A stretch of DNA of 37,442 bases, from contig JBMNPN010000013.1 in assembly GCA_050943615.1 (NCBI GenBank), forward strand, positions 1 through 37,442, read 5' to 3'. Made by a program: the position numbers and the translations under genes. The notes beneath the pieces were generated by a model that saw only the letters and a program-made list of their open reading frames with translations, was not told the DNA's origin and did no database searches. This DNA comes from CACZQA01 sp050943615. GTDB lineage: Bacteria; Actinomycetota; Coriobacteriia; Coriobacteriales; QAMH01. How positions within the stretch are numbered: the stretch's first letter is position 1; every line of letters starts with the position of its first letter. Below are positions 1-13,061 of the stretch, piece by piece.

Positions 1-2989
<2,989 letters not shown>

Positions 2990-2992
2990 GGT

Positions 2993-6508
<3,516 letters not shown>

Positions 6509-6547
6509 AGGCGGTCCTCCTTCAAACATGAAACCTGTTTTGAAATC

Positions 6548-6584
6548 GGTTCCTACACGTGCTTGCATTTGCCGCATAGGAACC
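6548..6584 (-). promoter_or_regulatory. 5' leader hairpin of rpoB mRNA
   Basis: An 8-bp perfect inverted repeat (GGTTCCTA / TAGGAACC; arms 6548-6555 and 6577-6584) lies at or just after the predicted transcription start. It would put a stem near the very 5' end of the rpoBC mRNA. A role in stability or regulation is inference. Confidence 0.45.
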
Positions 6585-6587
6585 CAT

Positions 6588-6616
6588 ACCTTACGAGCGC
6601 CCAAATTCGAAGTCAA
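6588..6616 (-). promoter_or_regulatory. Predicted rpoBC promoter
   Basis: Minus-strand -35 TTGACT (6611-6616), 17-bp spacer and -10 TAAGGT (6588-6593) give a good sigma-70/SigA match. Predicted start is near 6581, leaving a leader of about 73 nt before the GTG of rpoB. A 9-bp inverted repeat TTTGCCGAA/TTCGGCAAA (6624-6632 and 6675-6683) lies immediately upstream of the -35 and is followed on the minus strand by a T-run. Confidence 0.72.
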
Positions 6617-6760
6617 GAAAAAATTTGCCGAAGCGGGGTCAGAACTCGACCAAGACCGCAAACGGATTCAAATTTTCGGCAAAGCGCATTTTTCACCCGC
6701 TGTCAAGAAGAAATTGTGAAGAACAGGAGACGGACCGCATTGCAGCTGGAATCGCGCGAA

Positions 6761-6798
6761 AACGAAAAAGGAGCGCAGGCGCATCGCGCCTGTGCTCC
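6761..6798 (-). terminator. Rho-independent terminator after the YfcE-like gene
   Basis: A 13-bp GC-rich stem (arms 6770-6782 and 6786-6798, one G-U pair, 3-nt loop) is followed on the minus strand by TTTTTCG. It ends the pap-yfcE transcript ahead of rpoB. It lies in the 321-bp gap between rpoB and the YfcE-like gene, which otherwise holds the rpoB promoter and leader. Confidence 0.88.
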
Positions 6799-6829
6799 CC
6801 CACCATTTGGCAACCCGAACGGCGCCGTG

Positions 6830-7288
6830 TCAGACCTCGATGAACTGCACGGGCCCGACTTTGCCGTCTTCGAGTTCGACGACGGCGACGCAGGCAGAGC
6901 TCCCGCCCCGCGGTCGCGTCGTGCTCCCGGGATTGACGATGCGGCAGGCGCCTATCACCTCATCGCGCGGAACATGCGTGTGCCCGTGCACGGCAAGCCC
7001 GAACTTCCCCGTGTGGGCAGCGCGCTCGGCATCACCGGGAAAATGCGAGACGAAGACGCGCACGCCCCCGATGACGATGTCGGCCGTCGTCTTGACGCTG
7101 CCGTCGTAGTCGTAGAGGTCGCAGTTGCCGTACACGGCGATGGTCGTGGCGATCGACTGCAAGTCGATGAGCACCCCCGGCGAGCAGATATCCCCTGCAT
7201 GGATGATGTAGTCGCACGCCTCGAAAACCTGAAAGACCGCATCGGGAAAGCGGCCGTGGGTGTCGGATATCAGGCCGACCTTGGGCAT
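6830..7288 (-). CDS. YfcE/MJ0936-family metallophosphoesterase
   Basis: A 152-aa calcineurin-like phosphoesterase of the YfcE/MJ0936 family, small metal-dependent phosphodiesterases whose natural substrates are mostly unsettled. Metal ligands are all present: D9 and H11 (SDTHG), D33 (HAGD), N55 (YGNCD), H82, and H103/H105 (HGHTH). Length is normal for the family and there is no signal peptide, so it should be cytosolic. The start lies 3 bp after the stop of the polyphosphate:AMP phosphotransferase, with only a weak ribosome site (AGGAG about 17 nt upstream, within the upstream gene), which suggests translational coupling. A terminator follows at 6761-6798. A role linked to polyphosphate or nucleotide turnover is only inferred from this pairing. 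Confidence 0.9.
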   Translation of the reverse strand: MPKVGLISDTHGRFPDAVFQVFEACDYIIHAGDICSPGVLIDLQSIATTIAVYGNCDLYDYDGSVKTTADIVIGGVRVFVSHFPGDAERAAHTGKFGLAVHGHTHVPRDEVIGACRIVNPGSTTRPRGGSSACVAVVELEDGKVGPVQFIEV

Positions 7289-7291
7289 GGG

Positions 7292-8881
7292 CTAGTCTTC
7301 TTTCTCCTGCTCGAGGCGCTTTTCGATGGCGGCGTTGATGGTGCGCAGCACCTTGATGCGCGCGTACTTCTTGTCATCGGACTCGACGATGGTCCACGGG
7401 CAGAAATCCGTGGAGGTGAGGCGCAGCATGTCGTCGATCGCCTCGCGGTACTGCGGGTACTTCTCGCGGTTGCGCCAGTCCTCATCGGTGAGCTTCCAGG
7501 CCTTGTCGGGGTCGTTCTTGCGCGCGTTGAAGCGGGCCAGCTGCTCGTCCTGGCTGACGTTTATCCAGAACTTGAGCATGAGGACGCCGGTGCGGTGCAG
7601 CTCCCACTCGAAATCGTTGATCTCCTCGTAGGCGCGGCGCCATTCCTGCGCGGTGGCAAAGCCCTCGATGCGCTCGACCATCACACGGCCGTACCAGGAG
7701 CGGTCGTAGATGCAGACGTGCCCGCTCTTTGGCAGGTTCGTCCAATACCGCCACAAGAAGGGGCGCTCCTTTTCATCTGGGGTCGGCGCTGCACTTGGGA
7801 CGACACGGTAGTCGCGGGCGTCCAGGGCAGAGGCGACGCGCTTGATGGCCCCGCCCTTGCCGGCGGCATCCCAGCCCTCGAACACGATCATCGTCGGAAT
7901 ACCGCGCTTGTAGAGCACCATCTGCAGCTCGCTCAAGCGGTCCTGCTCCTCTTCAAGAGCGTCGTGGTACGTCTGCTCGTCGATGGAGAGCGTGTGCGAG
8001 ACCGACTCGATGGGCGGCATGCTCAGGAGGTTGTAGCGGGACTTGGGCAGGGGATAGGAATCCGGGATCTCGATGGGGTGCTCTTTTTTCTCGCGATGTC
8101 GGGCAAGTGCCTCTTCCATCTGGTCGGCGAGCACCTCCATGAACTTGATGCGGCGCACGCGGCTCCTGTCGGAAGGTATGACGAACCAGGGGGCATCGGC
8201 CGTGCTCGTCGCCTCGAGCAGGCGGTCGATGATCGGATAGTACTCGCGGTAACGGGCGGACTGCGTGCGATCGGCATCGGTGACGCGCCAGGCCGTGTCC
8301 GGGTTGCTCTGCAGGCGATCGAGACGTTTGCGCTGCTTGTCGCGGCTCACATGGAAGTAGCATTTCACCACCAGGTAGCCATCGGCGATGAGCTGGCGCT
8401 CGAGTATCTGGGCAGACTCGGCGTAGAGCAGCACGTCGTCGGTTTCGGATGTCGTCAGATAATCGAAGCTGTCGCGCAAGACCGGGTGCGGTGCCTGGGG
8501 CTTCTTGCCCTTTTTCCCGGGGCTCAGCCGTTTCAGCAGCTCGTTCAGCGCCTCTTTGTAATAGCTCTTGTCGAAGATGCTCATCGTGCCATAGCGGCCG
8601 ATGCGCTGCCAATAGCGCGCCGTGAAGGGATAGCGGCGCTCCTCATCGTTGGGAGCGCTCATCGAGTGGACGCGGAACGCACGCGGGTCGAGGTCCTTCA
8701 CGAGCTTGGAGATCGTCGTCCCCTTGCCCGAGGCGCTCCACCCCTCGACGATGACCACGACGGGGAGTTTTTCACGTATGCACTCCTGTTGCGCGCGCAC
8801 GAGTCGCGTGACGAGTTCATCTTTGCGTTGCTGGTATTCCTCTTTGGAGATCTTTTCCTTCAGGTTGACTTGCTCGAGCAT
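7292..8881 (-). CDS. pap: Polyphosphate:AMP phosphotransferase (class II PPK2, two fused PPK2 domains)
   Basis: A 529-aa protein made of two tandem PPK2 (polyphosphate kinase 2) domains, the class II architecture that phosphorylates AMP to ADP with polyphosphate. The N-terminal domain has a P-loop GWSASGKGT at 47-55. The C-terminal domain has GWDAAGKGG at 336-344 and the lid/Walker-B type motif YDRSWYGRV. The matching motif in the first domain is FDKSYYKEA, so the Arg and Trp are missing there, while its P-loop Lys53 is kept. By analogy with characterised class II enzymes, the C-terminal half is probably the main catalytic unit. The ATG has AGGAG 7 nt upstream. It lies downstream of the rplL terminator and forms a two-gene unit with the YfcE-like gene. 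Confidence 0.92.
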   Translation of the reverse strand: MLEQVNLKEKISKEEYQQRKDELVTRLVRAQQECIREKLPVVVIVEGWSASGKGTTISKLVKDLDPRAFRVHSMSAPNDEERRYPFTARYWQRIGRYGTMSIFDKSYYKEALNELLKRLSPGKKGKKPQAPHPVLRDSFDYLTTSETDDVLLYAESAQILERQLIADGYLVVKCYFHVSRDKQRKRLDRLQSNPDTAWRVTDADRTQSARYREYYPIIDRLLEATSTADAPWFVIPSDRSRVRRIKFMEVLADQMEEALARHREKKEHPIEIPDSYPLPKSRYNLLSMPPIESVSHTLSIDEQTYHDALEEEQDRLSELQMVLYKRGIPTMIVFEGWDAAGKGGAIKRVASALDARDYRVVPSAAPTPDEKERPFLWRYWTNLPKSGHVCIYDRSWYGRVMVERIEGFATAQEWRRAYEEINDFEWELHRTGVLMLKFWINVSQDEQLARFNARKNDPDKAWKLTDEDWRNREKYPQYREAIDDMLRLTSTDFCPWTIVESDDKKYARIKVLRTINAAIEKRLEQEKED

Positions 8882-9000
8882 CTAGCGGCTCCTCATGGAA
8901 ACTGGTAGGTACGTTTGCGCTCCATGATACTGCAAGCTCGGAGCTAGCATTGGAAAGCCCGAATATTGCCGAGGAATGCATGCGTCCCGCTGCCTGTGGA

Positions 9001-9035
9001 GAAAAGAAGAGGGCCGCCCCAAAGGAACGGCCCTC
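9001..9035 (-). terminator. Rho-independent terminator after rplL
   Basis: An 8-bp stem GAGGGCCG/CGGCCCTC (9009-9016 and 9028-9035) with an 11-nt loop is followed on the minus strand by TTCTTTTC. It separates rplJL from pap. Confidence 0.87.
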
Positions 9036-9061
9036 GCGAACAGCAAATCTGTCAGGTGCGC

Positions 9062-9433
9062 TTATTTCAGCGTGACAACAGCGCCGGCAGCCTCGAACTT
9101 CTCCTTGGCAGCCTCGGCGTCCTCCTTGGAGGCACCCTCGAGGACGTTGGTCGGAGCGCTCTCGACGAGGGCCTTGGCCTCCTTGAGGCCGAGCGTGGTG
9201 ACCTCGCGGACAACCTTGATGACGGCGATCTTGTTGTCGCCGAAGGACTCGAGCACGACGTCGAAGTCGGTCTTCTCCTCGGCAGGAGCCTCTCCGCCAG
9301 CGGCAGGAGCAGCGGCGACGGCAACGGGAGCAGCGGCGGAAACGCCGAACTCGTCTTCGAGGTCATGAACGAGCTCAGAGAGCTCGAGAGCGGTCAGGCC
9401 CTTGATGCCTTCAAGAATTTCTTCCTTGGTCAT
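9062..9433 (-). CDS. rplL: 50S ribosomal protein L7/L12
   Basis: 123-aa stalk protein that forms dimers on L10 and recruits GTPase factors to the ribosome. It has the N-terminal dimerisation helices (about 1-32), an Ala/Pro/Gly-rich hinge (about 35-52) and the conserved C-terminal domain with KTDFDVVLESFGDNKIAVIKVVRE and GLKEAKALVE. I chose the ATG at 9433, which has AAAGG 7 nt upstream. An in-frame ATG 15 bp further out is part of the ribosome-binding leader. It is the second gene of the rplJ-rplL unit and is followed by a strong terminator. Confidence 0.97.
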   Translation of the reverse strand: MTKEEILEGIKGLTALELSELVHDLEDEFGVSAAAPVAVAAAPAAGGEAPAEEKTDFDVVLESFGDNKIAVIKVVREVTTLGLKEAKALVESAPTNVLEGASKEDAEAAKEKFEAAGAVVTLK

Positions 9434-9504
9434 GGTAAAACCTTTCATGTTCTTGGCACGCGTAACTCACGCGGCCACATTCCAATCAAAACGAAAAACG
9501 TGCG

Positions 9505-10023
9505 TTACGCAGCCTGCTTGTCGGCGACTGCCTTGAGTCCACGCGCGAGCGACTCCATCGGCGCGTTGCAAACGCGAACGAGACCGGTGAGCGGTGCCTG
9601 CATCGTGGAGAGCAGCATTGCGATGAGCTGGTCCTTGCTGGGGAGTTCGGCAATCTTGAGCGCATCCTCAACGGAGACCTCGGCGCCATCGACCAGACCG
9701 CCCTTGAGCTCCAATGCCTCGTGCTCGTCCATGAAGTCCTTGATGGCCTTGGCCGGAGCGGCGATGTCATCATCGCAGAACACGAAGGCAGTGGGGCCGG
9801 AGAGAATCTCGGGGAGCTCGGGCAAATCGAGGTCGTTCAGAGCGCGCCGGGCCAGCGTGTTCTTGTAGACGTGCATGGCACCGCCGCCCTTGCGGATGTT
9901 GACGCGGAGCTCCTGGACCTCCTTGACGGTGAGGCCGCGGGCATCGATGAACCAGCAACCAGCCGTGTTCTGGAACTGCTCGGTGATCTCTGCAACCTGC
10001 TGAACCTTTTCCTGTGTGGGCAT
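9505..10023 (-). CDS. rplJ: 50S ribosomal protein L10
   Basis: 172-aa L10, the base of the ribosomal stalk that binds 23S rRNA and carries L7/L12 dimers. It has the N-terminal rRNA-binding part (MPTQEKVQQVAEITEQFQNT, then RGLTVKEVQELR) and the central GPTAFVFCDDD segment typical of the family, ending in KAVADKQAA. The start is the ATG at 10023 with AAAGGAGG 5 nt upstream; a GTG two codons earlier overlaps that site and is rejected. It is preceded by an L10-leader RNA, which fits autoregulation of rplJL by the L10(L12)4 complex. Confidence 0.96.
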   Translation of the reverse strand: MPTQEKVQQVAEITEQFQNTAGCWFIDARGLTVKEVQELRVNIRKGGGAMHVYKNTLARRALNDLDLPELPEILSGPTAFVFCDDDIAAPAKAIKDFMDEHEALELKGGLVDGAEVSVEDALKIAELPSKDQLIAMLLSTMQAPLTGLVRVCNAPMESLARGLKAVADKQAA

Positions 10024-10044
10024 GTGCACCTCCTTTCATACAAA

Positions 10045-10215
10045 TCGACCCCCGCTGGGTGACAGTGGAGGTCGACAAGAGTGCACAGCCCAATTTTCGG
10101 ACGAGCAGTATGTTGACCACCTCGGCGGGCGGAACTCGGTTCGAGTCCCCTTCGACTCCCCCACTGGGAAGCACCGGCTGTCTACGGTAGCGGGTAAAGC
10201 TTGCAAATCTATCAA
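10045..10215 (-). promoter_or_regulatory. L10 leader, autoregulatory ribosomal-protein RNA element
   Basis: The gap between rplA and rplJ carries, in minus orientation, a block reading CCGTAGACAGCCGGTGC (complement of 10171-10187). This resembles the conserved AGACAGC..GGTGC core of the L10 leader found upstream of rplJL in many bacteria. GC-rich complementary segments follow (GGGGGAGTCGAAGGGGACTC region). Regulation by binding of L10(L12)4 is known for the family; boundaries here are approximate. Confidence 0.72.
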
Positions 10216-10251
10216 AGCGCCCCAATGGAACAGGGCACCGTGATATTACTC

Positions 10252-10283
10252 AAAAGCCAGCTTCGGGACAAGTCCCGATCTGG
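10252..10283 (-). terminator. Rho-independent terminator after rplA
   Basis: A stem with arms CCAG..TCGGGAC and GTCCCGA..CTGG (10257-10283, TT loop) is followed on the minus strand by CTTTTGAG. It begins right after the rplA stop and splits rplKA from rplJL. Confidence 0.8.
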
Positions 10284-10284
10284 T

Positions 10285-10992
10285 TTACGCGCCCAGGTAC
10301 TCGCGCGTGACATCGGCATCGACAGGGATGCCAGGACCCATCGTGCTGGTGAGCGTGATGGACTTGACGTAGCGGCCCTTGGCAGAGGACGGGCGGACGC
10401 GCAGGATCTCGTCGTAGAGCGCGCCGTAGTTCTCGGCAATCTGCTCGGGGGTGAAAGACGCCTTGCCGATGATGACGTGGCAGATGCCATAGCGATCGGC
10501 GCGATACTCGACCTTGCCGCCTTTGACGTCGGCAACTGCCTTGGCGACATCCTGGGTGACGGTGCCGAGCTTGGGATTCGGCATGAGGCCGCGGGGGCCC
10601 AAGATCTTACCGAGACGCCCGACCTTGGACATCATGTCCGGGGTGGCGATAGTGGCATCGAAGTCAATGTTGCCAGCCTGGATCTGCGCGACCAGGTCAT
10701 CGGAGCCAACGACCTCGGCACCTGCCTCTTCAGCCTCCTTGGCCTTGTCGCCCTCGGCAAAGACGGCGACGCGGACGCTTTTGCCGGTGCCGTTGGGAAG
10801 GCTGATAGAGCCGCGGACCTGCTGGTCTGCCTGGCGGGTGTCGATGTTCAGGCGAAAGTGAACCTCGATGGTCTCGTCGAAGCTGGCCGTCGCGAGCTCT
10901 TTTACGAGCTTGGCGGCATCGAGCGGGGCGTAGAACTTGCCCTCCTCGAGCTTCTCCAGACCGGCGTTGTACTTCTTTCCGTGCTTAGCCAT
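10285..10992 (-). CDS. rplA: 50S ribosomal protein L1
   Basis: 235-aa L1, which binds 23S rRNA at the E-site stalk and in many bacteria represses the rplKA mRNA. The sequence is typical end to end: MAKHGKKYNAGLEKLE.., the family block LNIDTRQADQQVRGSISLPNGTG, then KILGPRGLMPNPKLGTVT, and the C-terminal SITLTSTMGPGIPVD. The ATG has GGAGG 11 nt upstream, a somewhat long spacing. It is 95 bp downstream of rplK. That gap contains a small GGGG/CCCC hairpin (around 11020-11035) that could be an L1 target, but I cannot show it. Confidence 0.96.
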   Translation of the reverse strand: MAKHGKKYNAGLEKLEEGKFYAPLDAAKLVKELATASFDETIEVHFRLNIDTRQADQQVRGSISLPNGTGKSVRVAVFAEGDKAKEAEEAGAEVVGSDDLVAQIQAGNIDFDATIATPDMMSKVGRLGKILGPRGLMPNPKLGTVTQDVAKAVADVKGGKVEYRADRYGICHVIIGKASFTPEQIAENYGALYDEILRVRPSSAKGRYVKSITLTSTMGPGIPVDADVTREYLGA

Positions 10993-11087
10993 AACTCAAT
11001 AAACCTCCATGTGGTTCAAGCGGGGCATTTCCCCTCCCACGTATCAGTTGAAGGAGCGCAGCAGCTGCACCCCTCTCCTACCAAAAC

Positions 11088-11519
11088 CTACTCGGCGATC
11101 GTGACGCCCATGGAACGGGCGGTGCCGGCGACGATCTTCATCGCGGCCTCGATATCGTTGGCGTTGAGGTCGGGAAGCTTGGTCTCGGCAATCTGGCGCA
11201 GCTGGTCTTGCGAAAGCTCGCCAACCTTGTCGCGCTGCGGGACAGCAGAGCCGGACTGCAGGTGCAGGGCCTCCTTGATGAGGACTGCGGCAGGCGGCGT
11301 CTTGCAGATGAAGTCGAAGGACTTGTCCTCGTAGACGGTGATCTCGACCGGGATGATCGTGTTGCCCTTGTCCTGCGTCGCGGCGTTGAAGGCCTGGCAG
11401 AACTGCATGATGTTGACGCCCTGGGCGCCGAGTGCCGGGCCAACCGGCGGAGCCGGGTTCGCCTGGCCAGCAGGGATCTGGAGCTTGATGAAGCCCGTAA
11501 CCTCTTTGTTCTTAGCCAT
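11088..11519 (-). CDS. rplK: 50S ribosomal protein L11
   Basis: 143-aa L11, part of the GTPase-associated centre and needed for the stringent response sensor RelA on ribosomes. It has the Pro-rich N-terminal signature (IKLQIPAGQANPAPPVGPALG), QGVNIMQFCQAFNA, and the C-terminal rRNA-binding domain ending SMGVTIAE. The ATG has AGGAAAG about 8 nt upstream. It lies 136 bp after nusG. The gap has two hairpins (CCACAT..ATGTGG near 11630 and CGGTTCC..GGAGCCG near 11545) that may act in rplKA leader control; no clear terminator separates it from nusG. Confidence 0.97.
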   Translation of the reverse strand: MAKNKEVTGFIKLQIPAGQANPAPPVGPALGAQGVNIMQFCQAFNAATQDKGNTIIPVEITVYEDKSFDFICKTPPAAVLIKEALHLQSGSAVPQRDKVGELSQDQLRQIAETKLPDLNANDIEAAMKIVAGTARSMGVTIAE

Positions 11520-11655
11520 TGCTCTTTCCTATCTTGTCTGCGGCTCCTCTGGGGAACCGTTGCACGTACAGCTTTTCTATATCTATGAAAAACACGCGCC
11601 GCATGAGAAGCCCTCTTCCACATAGAGGCATGTGGTCCGTGCAGTTCTTTCAAAG

Positions 11656-12186
11656 TTAGATTTTCTCGACCTGGTCGAAACCGAGCTCGACCGGCGTTTC
11701 GCGCCCGAAGATCGAGACCATGACCTTGACCTTGCCCGCATCGGCGTTGACCTCGGCGATCTTGCCGTCGAAATCTGCCAGGGGACCGCTGGAAACACGG
11801 ACGACCATGCCCTCTTCGAGGTCGGTCGAGGTCTTCTTGGGAACCTCGGGGCTCGTGGTCTTGGTAATCTTCTTGAACTCTTCGCGCGTGAGGGGCTGGG
11901 GCTTTCCCTCGGAGCCGACAAAACCGGTAACGCCCGGCGTATTGCGGATGGCGACCTGCGTGCGCGCATCGAGATCTGCCCTTACCAGCACATAGCCGGG
12001 AAAGACCTTCTTCTCGGACGTGACACGGCGACCGCCCTCTTTGAGCTCCGTGACCTCTTCGGTCGGGATGAGGATGTCATAGATGTTCTTCTCGTAGCCA
12101 CCGGTTTCAATCAAGTGCTCGAGATTCGTCTTTACCTTGTTCTCGTATCCAGAATACGTGTGAACGACATACCATCTTCTACCCAT
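11656..12186 (-). CDS. nusG: Transcription termination/antitermination factor NusG
   Basis: 176-aa NusG, which binds RNA polymerase beta' and modulates pausing and transcription-translation coupling. The NGN domain is at about 3-110 (RRWYVVHTYSGYENKVKTNLE, VFPGYVLVRADLD, NTPGVTGFVGS). The KOW domain is at about 124-155 (EGMVVRVSSGPLADFDGKIAEVN). Length is near that of the compact form, without the long acidic N-terminus seen in many other actinobacteria. The ATG is 3 bp after the secE stop, with GGGGAGG 6 nt upstream inside secE, so secE-nusG is a coupled pair. Confidence 0.96.
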   Translation of the reverse strand: MGRRWYVVHTYSGYENKVKTNLEHLIETGGYEKNIYDILIPTEEVTELKEGGRRVTSEKKVFPGYVLVRADLDARTQVAIRNTPGVTGFVGSEGKPQPLTREEFKKITKTTSPEVPKKTSTDLEEGMVVRVSSGPLADFDGKIAEVNADAGKVKVMVSIFGRETPVELGFDQVEKI

Positions 12187-12189
12187 CGT

Positions 12190-12618
12190 CTACCTCCCCA
12201 GCGAAGAAATCCAGTCGAGTGGGATGATGATGATGTTGTCGATAATCGCGATGTAGATGCCGAAGAAGAGGATGGCACCGACAACGATGAGACTGGCGTT
12301 CACCGTCTCCTCGCGCGTCGGCCAGACAACGCGGCGCAGTTCGATGCGCACGGCCTTCCAGTAGTTGACGAAGCGTCGCCACCAAGAGGGGTTTTTCTCC
12401 TGCTCCTTGGCCTTGGCCTTGGCTTCCATCTCCTTTTCGCGTTGCTTGGCAGCCTTCGCAGCCGCGCGCCTGTCCTTGGCGGACACTCGCTCGGCAGGGA
12501 CACCCTTGCTGTCCTTCTTTGCAGAAGAACCGGAAGCCGCTTTTGCCTGGGCACCTTGTTGGTTTGCCTGGGCCGGCTTCTTGTTGTGCCTTCTCTTCTT
12601 ATGCTTTTTCTCAGCCAT
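12190..12618 (-). CDS. secE: Preprotein translocase subunit SecE with long basic N-terminus
   Basis: 142-aa SecE, the small clamp subunit of SecYEG. The conserved core is in the last 70 residues: amphipathic helix NYWKAVRIELRRVVWPTREET, then one membrane segment (about 108-130). The first 75 residues form a Lys/Ala/Gln-rich low-complexity tail, which makes it about twice the length of a minimal SecE. Such tails occur in several actinobacteria. The stop is 3 bp before nusG. A hairpin terminator lies only about 44 bp upstream of its ATG, so its own promoter must be compressed into that space or expression depends on readthrough. Confidence 0.93.
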   Translation of the reverse strand: MAEKKHKKRRHNKKPAQANQQGAQAKAASGSSAKKDSKGVPAERVSAKDRRAAAKAAKQREKEMEAKAKAKEQEKNPSWWRRFVNYWKAVRIELRRVVWPTREETVNASLIVVGAILFFGIYIAIIDNIIIIPLDWISSLGR

Positions 12619-12661
12619 TAAAGTATCCGTTCAATACGAGCTGACGAAACATCCATACTCA

Positions 12662-12688
12662 CGCAAAAAGCCGGCAAGGTTTACCGGC
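12662..12688 (-). terminator. Terminator after tRNA-Trp, ahead of secE
   Basis: A stem GCCGG/CCGGC (12670-12674 and 12684-12688) with a 9-nt loop is followed on the minus strand by TTTTTGCG. It lies 12 nt past the 3' end of tRNA-Trp. Confidence 0.75.
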
Positions 12689-12699
12689 GTTGATTTTAC

Positions 12700-12776
12700 T
12701 GGCAGGCCAGGAGGGACTCGAACCCCCAACATTCGGTTTTGGAGACCGACGCTCTACCAATTGGAGCTACTGGCCT
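12700..12776 (-). tRNA. tRNA-Trp (anticodon CCA)
   Basis: 77-nt cloverleaf on the minus strand. The acceptor AGGCCAG pairs with CTGGCCT, the discriminator is G and the 3' CCA is encoded. The anticodon CCA sits at 12740-12742 in loop CTCCAAA, and the T-arm contains GTTCGAGTC. Its position between rpmG and secE is the usual actinobacterial arrangement. Confidence 0.96.
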
Positions 12777-12815
12777 GTGCCAACAAACTTGTCTAGCAGC
12801 TAAAACGCACAGCTG

Positions 12816-12965
12816 TTAGCGAGTCTCACGATGAAGGGTGTGATGGCCACACCACTTGCAGTACTTCTTGAGCTCCATGCGCTCAGGCGTGTTCTGCTTG
12901 TTCTTCTTGGTCGTGTAGTTGCGGCGCTTGCACTCGGTGCAGGCCAAAGTGACCAACGTACGCAT
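12816..12965 (-). CDS. rpmG: 50S ribosomal protein L33
   Basis: A 49-aa small ribosomal protein of the zinc-binding (C+) L33 type. Two CxxC pairs are present at C9/C12 and C36/C39 (LACTECKRRNYTTKKN and KKYCKWCGHHTLHRETR), the full family length. The ATG at 12965 has GAAGGA about 9 nt upstream. It lies between the tuf terminator and tRNA-Trp. The conserved order is rpmG, tRNA-Trp, secE, nusG. Confidence 0.95.
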   Translation of the reverse strand: MRTLVTLACTECKRRNYTTKKNKQNTPERMELKKYCKWCGHHTLHRETR

Positions 12966-12989
12966 AGTGATTAAATCCTTCAATAGGGC

Positions 12990-13030
12990 AAAAACGCGCC
13001 GGCGGCTTCAAGCGGTGCCGCCGGACGCAG
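12990..13030 (-). terminator. Rho-independent terminator after tuf
   Basis: A stem CCGGCGGC/GCCGCCGG (12999-13006 and 13017-13024), extended by CGCG at the base, has a 10-nt loop and is followed on the minus strand by GTTTTTGCCC. It separates tuf from rpmG. Confidence 0.86.
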
Positions 13031-13061
13031 TTTTTGCTGACTTGCAAAGAAAACTCGAGAT

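Noticed and set aside
6509..6661. 51-codon N-terminal extension of rpoB from the ATG at 6661
   Set aside because: The -10 and predicted transcription start lie inside this stretch, and a strong GGAGG precedes the GTG at 6508.
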